Below are positions 1 through 12,609 of a stretch of 64,000 nt of DNA, in pieces. Position numbers and translations under genes: made by a program. The DNA lies in assembly GCF_041146795.1 (NCBI RefSeq), contig NC_135187.1, positions 3,917,556 to 3,981,555 of the forward strand, given 5' to 3'. Positions within the stretch are counted from its first letter, which is position 1. Every line of letters begins with the position of its first letter. Below the pieces are notes generated by a model. It made no database searches. It worked only from the letters and a program-made list of their open reading frames with translations, and had not been told where the DNA came from. The DNA comes from Maylandia zebra (lineage: Eukaryota; Chordata; Actinopteri; Cichliformes; Cichlidae).

Positions 1-1276
1 AAAAAACACTTTTTGAGCACTTTTTCAGATACTGATCGTTACACGTCCTTGTCTCTGTTCGCCTACATCATTAAACTAGTGCATTTTTGCTGTTTAAAGT
101 ATCATAGTTACACCTCATGATATTTAACCCTGAAACCCTTGGTCACCCTAACCCTTGGTGTGACAGAGGAGGATATTGTGATAGGGTGCGATGTTGGCAG
201 ATGTGGTGACTCCTAAAAGGACCAGCCAAAAGAAGAAGATGATGAATGTATAACTGTCTTCACTGAATTAAAACAACAACAACACAGTCAGCTAATTGTG
301 AGGGGGTCATGGGGAACTTTCTCAGATTTGACTGCTTTTGTATCAAATGAACATGGTTATCATATTGTCTGAGGTGTTCTGTTGCCACGGTTACCCCACC
401 AAGGAGGCAGAGGCCAGAGGTGCAGGGCAGAGAGCGGGGAATAGTCTCCAAAGTGAAAAGCCCTTCAAACATCTCTGTGCTGCACTCGGCGATGGACATT
501 TTAAAAAAGGACAAAATTACTTTAATGGTAAAGGCAGCGCACACACTTAACCAGTGATGTGTGTGTCCCAAGGTTCATGAACTTACCATGATTTAAGGCG
601 TCAATGAGCATCATCACATGCTCTGCTCACCTCAGAATCGCCTTGTCATTGGGAACCATCAACCAATCAGAGCATAGTTGTGGTAGACTTAGGAGAGAGA
701 AGTTCTAGGAGTCCAATATCAATATTTATATTATATTTCTAAATACTTTCAAGTTGTGCCAAGAGATTATGACACACTAATCTGAATCTCTTTCTGGATG
801 CGCAAAATCAATTCGTGCCTGATGTGGAAGAAGAAAAAAGAAAGAAAGAAGATACGTAGCCTCTTAAACATGAAGCAATAATGTGTTTGGTCTAAACTGA
901 ATATATACCAATCAAGTACATTTGACCAGATTCATTTACATTTAAGATTTTACTCTGTAATTAAAAGTAATCAAATTAGTTAAAATCAGCATTTTTAGCA
1001 TGAATATTTTCTTGAGTGTTGGTGGTCTGCAGTCTGGTCTTGTTCTGTTTGTACTGACATCAGTTCCAAATTTACAGTGACAACTTTTATTGTTTGTTAC
1101 TGTAACCATAACTGTTACAGTATCATACATATAATAAGTCTATTTAAGCACAAGTGTCTAATTAAAATCAGCTGCATACTGTAGATGACACTCCAGAGAC
1201 TCCCTCTGTTCCCCTGCCTCACATTTACTGTTCATTCATTCTTTGCTTCTTCATCATCTTCCATCCTCCTCCTCAG
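1..1276. other. Spacer upstream of the GTPase array, no gene recognised
   Basis: No convincing coding exon is visible; open frames are short and unlike any family I know. The start codon of gene A lies directly after a splice-acceptor-like CTCCTCCTCAG, so a non-coding 5' exon and the promoter of gene A should lie in this stretch or beyond the left edge. I could not place that exon. Purine-rich patches near 225-240 and 830-855 are simple sequence. Confidence 0.5.
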
Positions 1277-4200
1277 ATGTCCACTATAAAGTGCGTGATG
1301 TTGGGTGACCTTGAAGTGGGAAAAACCTGCCTGTTCATGTCCTACACGGTCAACAAGTTTCCCTCTGAATACGTGCCCACGGTGAGGTGAAAGTCTGCAG
1401 ACATGCAGCAGCATTCATTTCACTTTATTCCATGTAACACAGTGTACAGCTCTTGTGCTGTTCCAGGGTTTTTATGCATAGAAGAACTGTCAGCGCCCCC
1501 TTTCAACACTGTGATGAAGCTATTACTATTTATGAACCCATAATATTACACAGAGGAGTGTTTTTAATGGACCTATTTGTGTTGTGTTGTGTTGAAAAAC
1601 ATACAAGTTAAACACCACTTATGATGAAAAAGATTTTTTGTGTAAGGATCCTTGGTCAAGACACTGAAGCCCAAACTGCTTTGATAAATCAGTGTGAGTG
1701 CATGGAATAAATCCAATTTTATTATGAAGAACATCTGTAATCAAGTCCTTTTGGCGGGTTTACTTCCTTCCTGTTGTCTCTTTCTTGTTCTCATTCCTCA
1801 GCCTCTGTCTCCTCCAGGTGGTGAACACTTACTCCATGACGGTGATGATCAGAGAGGAGGAGTACACTCTGAAAATGTGCGACACTTCGGGTAAAGACAA
1901 ACATTTCTGCTCTCAGTTTAATAACTAATGAAACTCTGTGTTGTATAATATCAATCTTCATACCAGCAGCAGTCACATACATATAGTCGGAGCAATATTT
2001 CCTATAACGCTCAGAGCTGATTGTGATGAGCAGTTTCCCCACCGCTGACGAGACAACTCACACGTTATTTTAAGATTCAAGAATTTTATTGTCATATAAA
2101 CCGCAAAACACAAGTGGTTACGCAGAGCAATGAAATTCTTACTTTGCAAGTTCCCGTCACACAACTAAATAAACAGCTGACTCAAATAAAGAACAAACTT
2201 AACTCTGAACATAGAAAATAATACATAAAGTAAAACAAGTGCTTATGTAGGTTATGCGTGGCTGTAGTCAGAATTTGAGGTGGTGATATGTACAGAATAT
2301 GCAATATTAAAATTGTTTATATTGTATATATAAACAATTTATTATATTGTATATGCTCTCAATTTGTTACCCCTGCTTCTGTCATCACTGCGACAGAGCA
2401 GAAACTGACCCAGAACAAGCATTAGTGGAAAACCAGTGTCTCTATAGCCATGTGACCCTGAAAAGCTAAAGTGGTCTTCACATAGGAACACATGAAAACT
2501 GAAAGTTTTCTAACAGTTTTGTTTTCACTGTTAGAAATTCAAGTGATACAAATTAAATAAACAAACCTATAATTAGATAAAAAGGTTTAGACTGCAGATT
2601 AGTGTTGGCATAGCCTGTACATAAAAGATGGACATTCTTTATCTACTTGTGTACAGTCCTCAATGAACTCGTGATTTATTTACATCTCCTTGCAGATAAA
2701 ATGGGGGGAAAACTTTAGGTTTTACAAATACAGAATTGATAGTATGGGCAGGCTAATGTCCAAACTGAAATAAAATGACACTTGTGTCTTTATTTTTCCC
2801 ACTGTCAAGCTGATTTTACCCATGAAATGCATTCTTTTATCAGCGAGGCAAGCCAGCTGGAGGTGAGATAAGGACCCAGAACGTAGGCAGTGACTTAGAT
2901 GTGAGTGAGCTTTATTCACAAGGAGAGCAGGATACAGCAGGAGTGGAGATGACATACACAGAAACCCTAAACTGGGAAATCTAATAAAACAGAACTAAAA
3001 CCTGAATCCACAGGAAGCCACAAAGGGAGAAACTCACGGAGGAAACACAAAACGATGTGCGGGAGTACGCTGTTATCGCCCCGGCTAGCTATCGAGTGGT
3101 GGGTAACAGATGTCTCCAAAAATGTCGGAGCGCTTTTGCAAATATGTGATATCTTGATAAACCGATATTTGAAGTTTACCCAGCTACATTCTCGCCTGAA
3201 AATATCTTAAAAGTTTACTTTGTGACCCAGAAAGAGTAATAAGAGTCATTTTGAAACTGAAATTGGCTGGGCCGCGCTGTGAATTCTGGGATATGGTGGG
3301 CCACGAAGGATACTCCCGACCCATCCTTCAAATTCGGGAAAAGGAGAACGCATTTGTCGGCTGCGTTTGGAGGAGTCTACGCATTTGGACGGCTTTTGTC
3401 GCGTCGCTGTGACGTAATCGGCCTGCAAATGCAGCCTCAGGAGGATGTTTGTGTCTGTTGTGAGGTTGGACATTTTAGCATGTAGAATCTACGGGAACGT
3501 CCTCACTTGGGAGGCATTTTTCAGCCTTCATTTGTTCGCACTATTTTTTGCTACTCAGACTCGTTTTGTGTCTCCCCCTGCAGGCCATGATGATTATGAC
3601 AGACTGCGACCCCTCAGCTACGCCGACACTGACATCTTCCTCGTCTGTTTCTCTGTCGTATCACCCTCAACAGTTTATAGTATCAGAGAGAAGGTCTGTT
3701 TGGTTCACTTTTATTTTAATTGTTTCCAGAATAATAAGCAGACCACCTAAATGTTTAAATCGGTTCAAAGAATGTACAAAAAATTAATCCACTAGTTTTA
3801 AATTCCAAATTTGAAAAACGCAAAAAATGAGTTTTGATTGTGATCCTGTCGTGTTAGTCCCTCAAATGATTCCAATCAGCTTCAGGTTCCAACACAAAGC
3901 AGAGAATACCAGGAGCTGCTACATGACCAGGTTATTGTTCATCTGCTTACCTGAAGCAGAACCTGCAGTTGCACACAGCACGTGATCCTGCTGGCCATCA
4001 GGAAAAACAGAAATATGACAAACAGGTGGCAACTCACAAACAAATACTACCATTTCCAGATGCTTTTTTCACAATCCTGGATCAGCCCCCATTTGTTATT
4101 ACTCCCAAGAAAAAAGCTGAAAGGGGAAAACAATGAGGCAAAGTTGGCAATAAAATGGTTGCTTAATAATTAATATTTAGAACTAACTATTAGAATTAAT

Positions 4201-5181
4201 GGTTAAAGAGAGACTCAAGCTGGAAGAAAGAAAATCTGAATTTGGTACTAAAAAAGAAAGGCATAAAGAATAAGTGATCATAATCTTAAACTTATCTGTT
4301 CACAGTGGGTACCAGAGATTTTATTCCACTGTCCACGGGTGCCTTTCCTGCTGGTGGGGACTCAGGTGGATCTGAGAGACGACGGTGTCACCCTGGAGAC
4401 GCTGGCCAAGAACAAACAGCAACCGGTGACCTTTGAGAGCGGAGAGAAGCTGGCTCATGAGCTGAAGGCCGTTAAATACATGGAGTGTTCAGCTCTGACA
4501 CAGGTACAGAGAGGAGAAGAAGTCTGCTGCTGTGATCTCCTACGAGTCTCTGTCAGCCTTCAAACACAAAAATAAAAGAAATGTGAAAGTTTCCATTCCT
4601 GAAATCACAGGAAGTCTTTACAATTCTCTGAATTAAAAGCCTTTTGTCAAACGCTAGGGTAGCAACATATTTACCTCTGGTGTCCATCATCTGGTTCGGG
4701 GTTACCGCCATATAGCTGCAACTCTTTTACAACCAGAGGAGTCGCCCCCTGCTGGTCATTAGAGAGAATACAGCTTTAATGAACTTCTGCATTTGCTTTA
4801 CATTTCAAACCCAGAAGCTTCAGCCTTCTTTTATCCTGCCCATGTGGTAAATGCAACAATCATTTTCATTCTCTTGAATGCTATTCAGTTTAAGGTGACC
4901 ACAAATAGAAACCAGAAGCTTCTGGGACCCTTCCCTCCAGATTCTCAGTTTCTAGAGACAGACAACAGCAGCTGATCACATTTTACACATTTGCAATATT
5001 TGTAGTTATCCGAAGAAAGATTCTGTCTTTCCATTTGATTTATGGTGTTTCCTTTATTTCTTAAGCTGAGTGTGGTGTTCTCTCTTATTCTCAGAAAGGA
5101 GTTCAGAATGTGTTTGAAGAGGCCATCCGGGTGGTGCTGGAGACTCTACACAACAAATCCAGTCGCTGTGTCCTTTTATAG
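1277..5181 (+). CDS. Gene A: Cdc42/Rac-like Rho GTPase with altered catalytic residues
   Basis: Five exons read in frame: 1277-1381, 1818-1890, 3584-3693, 4306-4503 and 5095-5181, with GT-AG introns, giving 190 residues against 191 in Cdc42. Visible are the P-loop GDLEVGKT, T35, the DTSG motif, the TQVD guanine-specificity motif, the ECSAL motif and a terminal CVLL box. CVLL predicts geranylgeranylation and membrane attachment. Family members switch between GDP and GTP to control actin and polarity. In Cdc42 numbering this copy has G12L, A13E, A59S and Q61H, so intrinsic and GAP-stimulated hydrolysis should be weak. It also has F37V and D38N in the effector loop. F28 and Y40 are kept. The frame and splice sites are intact, which argues against a pseudogene. 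The ATG follows a splice acceptor, as in Cdc42, so the 5' UTR is probably spliced. It is the first member of a tandem array. Orthology to Cdc42 itself is not claimed. Confidence 0.87.
2071..2185 (-). repeat. LINE 3'-tail fragment in intron 2 of gene A
   Basis: The stretch reading AAGATTCAAGAATTTTATTGTC and then AATGAAATTCTTACTTTGC looks like the reverse complement of the 3' tail shared by many fish L2/CR1-type LINEs. No coding part is attached. A related tail lies at 27935-28020. Confidence 0.45.
2830..3080. repeat. Unclassified dispersed repeat in intron 2 of gene A
   Basis: The purine-rich text with GTGAGTGAGCTTTATTCACA followed by AAACCTGAATCCACAGGAAGCC is of the kind found in many fish repeat copies. 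It has no ORF. The class is unknown, and assignment as a repeat rests on resemblance only. Confidence 0.25.
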
Positions 5182-5288
5182 ACATCACAATAAGAACAAA
5201 TGGAGTAAAGGGCAGAGGAAGAGAAGCTGGAGATGTACGTGGACGTAGAAAAAGGACTATTAGCCTGGATGAGAAGAGAGAGAGGAAG

Positions 5289-5299
5289 GACATACATAC

Positions 5300-5338
<39 letters not shown>

Positions 5339-5341
5339 CAT

Positions 5342-5379
<38 letters not shown>
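5289..5379. repeat. Compound (CATA)n/(TA)n microsatellite
   Basis: A run of CATA units passes into about 30 bases of TA repeats, roughly 110 bases after the stop codon of gene A, within its likely 3' UTR or flank. The open frames that cross it are artefacts of the repeat. Confidence 0.9.
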
Positions 5380-5382
<3 letters not shown>

Positions 5383-5384
5383 TT

Positions 5385-8110
5385 TGGGTTACTCACATCT
5401 TAAGACTGTTGCAGAAAGCCAGAGTACAGCTGGTAAATCCTCTTGCTTTCATAGCTGCCTTGATGTGCCCATTCATTCATTTTCATTGTCCACACTGGAT
5501 CATCAAATCAAATCTCCTAATGCAACCAGCCAAGGCTGCTGCTGAACAGCAACAACTAGAAAGCAGGCCTCGAGGTTCAACTGTATTAATGAGCAGTAGG
5601 ACAGGTGTACCTAATAAAGTGACTGCTGAATGTATGTAGTGTGACTTTAGTGGCCTGTACAGTATTTGGTCTCACATTCTATATATTGTCTTTTTAATGG
5701 TTTTCTCCATTTCAGCAATTATTCAAAGAAACTGTTTACACTTCATTTTTGTGTCTGAACACTTTTACTGTACATTAGGCCGATATGTTTGCAGTTCTCT
5801 GTCCAAAGTCAGGAAGTTTTTAATATTTTTTTTAAACTGTTATGAAAAATGCCTTAACCAATTTGAGAGCTGAGTTAAGAGTGGTAAGAATGACATTCCT
5901 TGTAGAGTATATATATACTGGAAGTGTTGGGTATACAAGTGTGGCCTAAGTCTTTGGTCAGAAAGACTGCAGCAGTCCTGGAGTTTAGTTCACCGTCTTT
6001 AATTAAGCTTCACAGAAGAACTGGTTACATCAGGGCTTGCCATGATAAATCCAACTGTGATGCAGCCAGACATGAATTTATAATTGTAGCAGATGCAGTA
6101 TAGGTGACTATAAGCATGGTTGTCTGGAAACAGAAACAGGTAATACTATAGCTAGTAGGGTCAAAGATAACTAAGAAACAATCAGAACACATCATCTACT
6201 CAGACACAGCAATAGTTCACAATGTCCACAAGGGGTCGCTGTAAGACCATAAGTTGGCTAAATAGCACATCTCTTCCAAGTTGCTAGTGGGAAGGCAAGA
6301 AGGTGGCAAGCTAACAACAATTAAACTAAACAATAAACAACAGAAAAATCCTTTAACCGCGGGATGTAATTATTGGAGGAGATTTAGGCCACTGGTATTT
6401 ACTTGGTGCAAATTAATTAAATAAACCTACTAACATGATATCAGTTTACAGCGGCACAACTTTAGCTTTAACCTGCACAAACAACTATAACTATTATCAC
6501 ACCAGTTAACCCATCAAAGGTAATAACACTTACAGTTTCATTAACTCACACGGAATCACACAAAACTGCGTTACAACTGCTCTGCCGCTGCGCCTTTCGT
6601 CTCTCCCTCTGCGTGATGCGCATATGACAACTAATGCGCTCATTTGGGTGCGCTTGAATCTTGCCTGTAGATATCCTGAGGCCGAGTCAGCAGGGAATTT
6701 GTACATTCCTGTTGTGAGATTTGCAAAAAGGCGATTGAGGAAGCAGGGCTGCAGATACCATCCACTGGGAGCCAGCCAGTGATGCTTCGTGCAATAAGTG
6801 AGGAAGGGAACTTGAACGCATCACACCCCAGCAGGTGTGAACAGGTAGAACGAAAGGTAGGCGCTGTCAGTGACATCAACTACAACTTGACATAGTTTCG
6901 TTTTTGAAAAGAGTGCAGAACAGGACCGACTGGATGATCAAACAGTAGCACACTCAGAAGATTTCCTCTGAGTCACTATTATTACGGAGAGTATATTCTC
7001 GAGGCCAAACAACCTTCAGATCAGTGTTAAAATTGTGATGAAGCGTGACAGCACGAGGACGCTGATGCTGGAATTATACTGAAAAGCTCCTGACTGACCC
7101 GGAGAAGATACTGAGGTAGGCCACAGCCCACAAATCTCCTCTGTGAATATATCAGGCAAGCATCTGTTTGTTTTGTATTATTTGAATTCTGCATATTGTA
7201 TTTTACAACCAGTTGCATCTTGTGTAGACTTTTATCTAACACCGTGCAGTCAGTCATCAGTTTTTGACTGACAAGATGAGTAAGATAATAGTTAGAGACT
7301 GAAATTAACTGGTAACCAAAAATCTTTACAACTCGTGCTCCTTTGATCTTTTTTCCCACATGTTTTACTATCACTATACTTTGAAAGTCAAATGTATTTA
7401 AAACTAGCAATAAATTCAGTGACCTCTTATTTAATGTTGTGTTTTGTTATTTATTTGTTAGAACACTTTTTCAGAAGTTTCTCGGGGAACATAAAAATCT
7501 AATTCTATACCCATCTCTATTTACTCCAAGGCTTTGTAAGTCAGAAAATAATCATAATGACAGACTGAAAGTTGTGCGGCTTCAGTAAATGGACTAAAGT
7601 TGCACATGAGAAATCAGCTGATTGGGGTTTTGTCATTTGTTAATGCGATAAATGGAGAGAGTATGCAATCAGTTCTGTTTGTGGGTTTAGTACAGAGTCT
7701 TAATGGACCATGTTCTGGCCTCCATTGCAAAGGTGGCTGGCAAGAGCTGCGGTCACCAGGCCATTGATGTTTGCTGCCTTCACATTACAGGAAGATGGAA
7801 CTCCACAAATACACATCAAAGTGAGAGAAAAATTGAATAAAATATCTTCCTGAGAACCAAGGAAGAACATATTTTCTGTTTAACTGTTGTGATTTCCTGC
7901 CTGTTTGGAGCTAAAAGAGTCCACCAATACACGAGATATCATGAGATATCTTGTGTTTTATTGAGCGCATCAGGACTTAGTAGTGTCGCTTAAATAAGTC
8001 AATAGATATAGACCAAATTAATGTTCATTAGAAAGGACATAGATGAAAAAGCCGGGTCTCTCAGGAGGATATGACAAACTGATCTGGGTCCAGAGCTTCT
8101 TCTGCTTGCT
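5385..8110 (+). repeat. Duplicated 3'-flank block of gene A (copy 1)
   Basis: Several stretches recur in the same order downstream of gene C. CTTAAGACTGTTGCAGAAAG at 5399 matches 30102, the stretch at about 5750-5900 matches about 31070-31230, 6889-7440 is almost base-for-base the same as about 31876-32440, and 8040-8090 matches about 33000-33050. The block holds no coding gene. It includes a dispersed-repeat end reading GGTGTACCTAATAAAGTG near 5604, which supplies an AATAAA that could serve gene A. Confidence 0.75.
6889..7155 (+). other. Candidate non-coding 5' exon (copy 1), GC donor
   Basis: This stretch is conserved with 31876-32144 and more weakly with about 9375-9583. All three end in TATATCAG followed by a donor-like sequence: GCAAGC here and at 32145, GTAAGC at 9584. 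Only short upstream ORFs are present. The GTPase genes need spliced 5' leaders, because their ATG sits on an acceptor, so these are reasonable leader exons. No transcript evidence is available, and it could equally be an untranscribed duplicated segment. Confidence 0.3.
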
Positions 8111-9300
8111 GTAGGCCACAAACGGGCACTAACCCCATTACTTTTTCAAGTAACAAGTAATGTAAGGGATAACTATTGCAAACAAGTAATTTGATTACTG
8201 TTACTTTCCCGTAAGCAGGCTGTTTTACTGACAGTGAAAGTGTACATCACTGTCACAACAGTTTGTTTTCATTCAAAGGCTTTATGGCTTTTCCCATAAT
8301 ACCTGGTGTGCCGGTCTCTAGTCAAAATGCCCGGGCCGATTTTCTGTCCCAGTCCAGCCCTGGGTGCAGCTATCTTTTTGTATGAACACTGTAATAAAGA
8401 AGCCATCTTTCTCTCAGCAGCTTTCACACCTTTGTTGATGAAGATTTGTCTTAAATTAAAACCTGATAGTTTAATGTTGATTTCTACAAATCAGCTGAAA
8501 CACTGGATTTGTGTCAGCTGTAGGTTGATCAAAGTTCAAGTTTTTTTTCTGATACCGTAAAAAAGCTGAAAATGTTTTTAGTGGTTTTATGTTGTTCACA
8601 CACAAAAACTGAAGAAAGTCATTAACATGGGAATTATTCAGCTTTGTAGTTACCTTTTTTGTTATTTATTCACCTTTTTATGCCATTCAAACAAAAAATT
8701 AATGGAATAAGGGAGCAAACTAAAAATATATATATATATATATTGGTCACTGGTGTCATTAAGTCCCATCTAATTTTTTCAGTATTTTAGTATTAGACAG
8801 CAGTGAGGTCTCTTAGAGCTCAATAGCTGGTTACTCAAAAAAAGATCCTGCCTTAGACATGGTTGTTTAAGAAATCATCGGTTCAACAACGCGTTACCAG
8901 CTGAAACATTAATCACTGCAGGAATTATTCTATAGAGGGCTTTTAACTCAGAAAATGGGTAAGAATTAATAGATTAGATTATGTATATTATTATATATAG
9001 AGATTCATCATTTTTCTTCTACTTATCCAAATCAGGATCAGCCTATCCCAGCTGTCAAATGCCGAAAGTCACAGTCACAAGTTCTGCAACAGGTGAGGAG
9101 TTGAATTTTACTGGAAGCAACTAAATGCAACACAATATCACCAGCCCTCCAGGTAAGGTAGACGCTCTCAGAGACGTAATCTGCAGTTTACACTGAAAAA
9201 CTGACATTGTGGATATACTACTACTCCTAAAGAAAACAAAAAGTAAGTAAATAAACCAGTAACATAAAATATACATTATTATTTTGTAGCGTTTTTGGTT
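8111..9300. other. Spacer with old repeat fragments, no gene
   Basis: 8130-8215 contains TTTTTCAAGTAACAAGTAATG-like text, as seen in fish DNA-transposon remnants. 9006-9060 contains CAGCCTATCCCAGCTGTCA, the reverse complement of part of the repeat family at 30311-30945. A short (TA)n lies at about 8728-8742. Nothing coding is seen. Confidence 0.45.
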
Positions 9301-9376
9301 TGACTCACTTGGGATTGAACTGAAATGGTTTTGCTTTTAAACATGAGCCATATCATGAAAATCATTTCCCTGCCGC

Positions 9377-9583
9377 AGATCGCTGAACAGGATCGACTGG
9401 ATGCACCTGACGGACCGCGCACAGTGAGATGACTTCGTAGACAGCATTTGAATCATGGTGAAAATAAATCTCAGTGCTGAGTAAAACATCAGACCTGATG
9501 ATACTGAAAAGTGATTCGTGAATGATCGGGAGGAGATCCTGTGCTACGCTGTGCCCCACACATCTTCTCTGGGAGTATATCAG
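9377..9583 (+). other. Candidate non-coding 5' exon of gene B
   Basis: An acceptor-like TTTCCCTGCCGCAG ends at about 9378 and a consensus donor CAG|GTAAGC lies at 9581-9589. The interior resembles 6889-7155 and 31876-32144 (CAGGATCGACTGGATG against CAGGACCGACTGGATG). ATGs inside open only short uORFs, and none joins in frame to the first coding exon of gene B at 13479. It is therefore a possible untranslated leader and not the missing start of gene B. Confidence 0.33.
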
Positions 9584-10227
9584 GTAAGCATTCGATTATT
9601 TTCTATATTTGAATTGTGCAAAACGTATTTTTAGAACATAGTATAGTGTATCCAGTGATGTGCAGACTATCAGTCATTACATAGTCATTAATAGTATGAC
9701 TAGTAATGACTTGTAATAGACATTATAAGTTATATTAGTATCTAAACACTTTTTAATATAGTTTGTGTGTCTCTAAACACAGTGTGCTCTGTTCATCTGT
9801 TTTAATTAAGCTTTGCTCACATTTTATGGATGTTTTGTGTTTTCTTTTGTAGATGAAGCCGGTGTCAGTCTGAGAGTTTCCAGCTTATGCCCAGAGGTGG
9901 TGGGGGCATGACATCACAAAGTGTAGGACTGAATTCACTTAAACCAATGTTAAACTAAGATTTTTCTGTACATATTCACTTATTAAAGTCTTTAATTTTA
10001 AAGTTATATGCAGATCAAAGATTCCCATAAACACACTCAGCCTTCCCAGAAGAGTTGTTGCTGTTAGGTGCAAAGGGCAGGATGACATCATCTTAAACTC
10101 CTCGATAAATTCCGCTGCATTTATTGAGAACAAGAACTCTGGTGTCATGCACTGCATGTCAGGGTCTTTCCTGGCTAAACTTCAGCCTTTTGAAGGCCTA
10201 GCATAAGCATTATTGTCTCTCACACAT
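9584..10227. other. Spacer, no gene recognised
   Basis: No coding exon, RNA gene or clear repeat could be supported in this AT-rich stretch. Confidence 0.4.
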
Positions 10228-11392
10228 AATATTGGAAAGGTTACTTTTAAAATGTATCCCACTACAGATTACAGAATACATGCCTCCCAACCGTAGTAAA
10301 GGGACCTCTGGCTAATACTTCGGGTTCCGTGTCGGGCTTGTAGCCGAAAAATAGCTTTACTTTGTTGTCTGGGTCAACTTTGCTAGCGAGAGACAGAGAG
10401 AGGCGTTGAAAGACTGCTCCAACGGAGCTTATTGTTTCAGAGGAAAACACGAACACAGTGTACAGTCGAGTCTTAACAGCTTACTTACAGCTGGGCTCGT
10501 CAGGCACTCTTTTTGGCTGCAGTGGTTATTATTATATTTACATGCTTCCAGCTCCCGTTTCTGCTCAGTGACAGCTCGTACTTTTCCACTCTCCTTTTTC
10601 TCCCTCGCTCACAGACACATAACGGGTATGACGGTCCATTCTCCCTGCAGCATGGACTACACTGCCCATGAGGCTACATGCATTAGGGCGATGCCTGTAA
10701 CACTCTGCCTGTTGCCTTCATATTAAATCATTTTTAAAAATATTTCTTCACATCATTATGAGACGCGAGATTGAGACACAGACATTAGAGCCTTTTAATG
10801 CGCGTTTTGTTTGGGTTTCCACCGACGTGGAATGACCAAAATTAGAGAGGGCATAGCCGAACATATGAAACGGGAAAAGACCGCCGTGTAATCCCTTTAT
10901 TTCAACAAAGTAACTGTATTCTGAATTCCAACTTTTTGAATGGTAACTGTAACGGAATACAGTTACTCATACAGTGCAACCCCGACTTACGCAATTAATT
11001 CGTTCCCAAGGGTCTTTCGTAAGTCAAAAAGTTTCGTAAGTCGAAAGGTTTCGTAAGTTGAAGCACCCATCGCGCCGTTTGAGCGAGGCGATGCTGAACG
11101 ATAGGCTATAGGCTAATTACTAACTAGAACAACAATACATCGTTCAAGTGGAACAGCGAAGCACAATTACGAAAGCCAAGGGGTTGTCACATGATTCGGA
11201 AGGCATTGTGGGCATTGTAGGCTCAGCCAATCAGAGCCAGCAGATTTCGTAACACGGGCAGAAATATTGCTGTTCAGCGCCTTCGTAACTTGAATTTTTC
11301 GTTAAATGGGGTATTCGTAAGTCGGGGTTCCACTGTATTTTGTATTTTAAATACTTAACGGCGGTACATGTATTACGTTACTCCCCAACACT
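10228..11392. mobile_element. hAT-like non-autonomous element hosting a mariner MITE
   Basis: The left end AATATTGGAAAGGTTACTTT and the right end ACGTTACTCCCCAACACT are related inverted termini. They are flanked by TCACACAT (10220-10227) and TCATACAT (11393-11400), an 8-bp target duplication with one mismatch, which is the hAT pattern. No transposase ORF is present. The right-hand part is interrupted at 10972-11335 by a second element, which must be younger. Confidence 0.6.
10972..11335. mobile_element. Mariner-like MITE, 364 bp
   Basis: The left end CAGTGCAACCCCGACTTACG and the reverse complement of the right end, CAGTGGAACCCCGACTTACG, form 20-bp terminal inverted repeats with one mismatch. 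TA lies on both sides (10970-10971 and 11336-11337), as for Tc1/mariner insertions. The interior repeats TTTCGTAAGTC and has no ORF. It is nested in the element at 10228-11392. Confidence 0.8.
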
Positions 11393-11400
11393 TCATACAT

Positions 11401-12600
11401 ACACAACACTTCATAAGCTTAACGAGAATCTTTGATGAGCACCAAGCTCATAATTGTCATAACTTAGAAGTAGGTTTGTAGGAGACACACACAGGTACGC
11501 GCACATATAGGCACTCACATGCTCACACATACATACACAAACACAGTGTTTTGGGTTTACAACACACCATGTGGGTTTTACGATGGGCTCACTTCTATAA
11601 AACTGTTGTAACAAACAAAGAAGTGGAGATCTGCAGAGGGACACCGGCCCTGTACATCTCCCCTTCTGGAAGCTGCATGTGTAACTGAAGATGAATACAT
11701 CATACGGTTGACGACATCGCTAATTCTTTGCTGTCCATGTGTTCTTCTATTCTTGATACTGTAGCACCTATCAAAATGAAATCCTCTAGAACTCATTCCC
11801 AACATATGTAGATGCTGCCGAGCTGAGAGGAAATGGAAAAAAGATAATCTCCGGGTATCTTTTGATACTTTGGTTTCTAGCCGCCTGGAGTTTCAAATGC
11901 TGCTAAACGTGCTAAAGCGGCCTTTTTCTCTGATATTATTGTGACCAATGGCCATAACCCTCGATTGCTATTTAAAATCTTTAATTCAGTGGTTAATCCC
12001 TGCCCAGCTATTACAGAAGCTATTGGGGTGTTTAGCTGCAGACGGGAGGCCGTATTCTGTTGTGCAAAACAAGGTGAACCAGTCAACGCATTAGTTGACG
12101 CATTGACGCCGTGCAGCCCCACGCACGGGGCAATCCGCGGTAACTAGTTAACGGAGATTTTCCACGTTAATGCAGTTATGGCATTAACGTCATTTTAACG
12201 AGATTTACGCGGACAGTACCAGTTTAAACTACGATGAACGTGCTTGAGCCACGCTATGATATCCCATCGCATGTCCCAGGCATCTTCTGTTGTCCTAACG
12301 ACAAATGGGTGGACCTCCAGGGCAACGGAAAGCTACGTGACCGTGATTGTTCATTATATCACAGCGGAGTGGTAGATGGAAAGCCCTGTACTGCCCTATA
12401 TTGCATCTTAATTTGTTTTTATATAATTGCGTGGAATGAGTCTTGAGATGAATGTTTTTTAATAGGCAAAAAATACTTAAATAAGTAAACGGCGAGTTAA
12501 ATTTTTGTCTTCTTCCTTTTTTTCTGCTGATCCGAAAATTGATCCGATCTGTGACGAAAAAAACATGATCCGATCCAAACCGTGAGACTTTTGATCCGTT
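11401..12600. other. Spacer with repeat remnants, no gene
   Basis: 11485-11545 is CA-rich simple sequence. 12080-12215 contains repeated TTAACG words typical of a decayed DNA element. The end TTTTGATCCGTTGCACCACTA at about 12589-12609 looks like the terminus of a hAT-type MITE, but I did not find its partner end. Short ORFs here are not credible genes. Confidence 0.4.
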
Positions 12601-12609
12601 GCACCACTA

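Noticed and set aside
8290..8305. Reverse-strand TATTATGGGA word in the gene A/B spacer
   Set aside because: Single isolated instance without an X-box-like partner, as expected by chance in AT-rich sequence.
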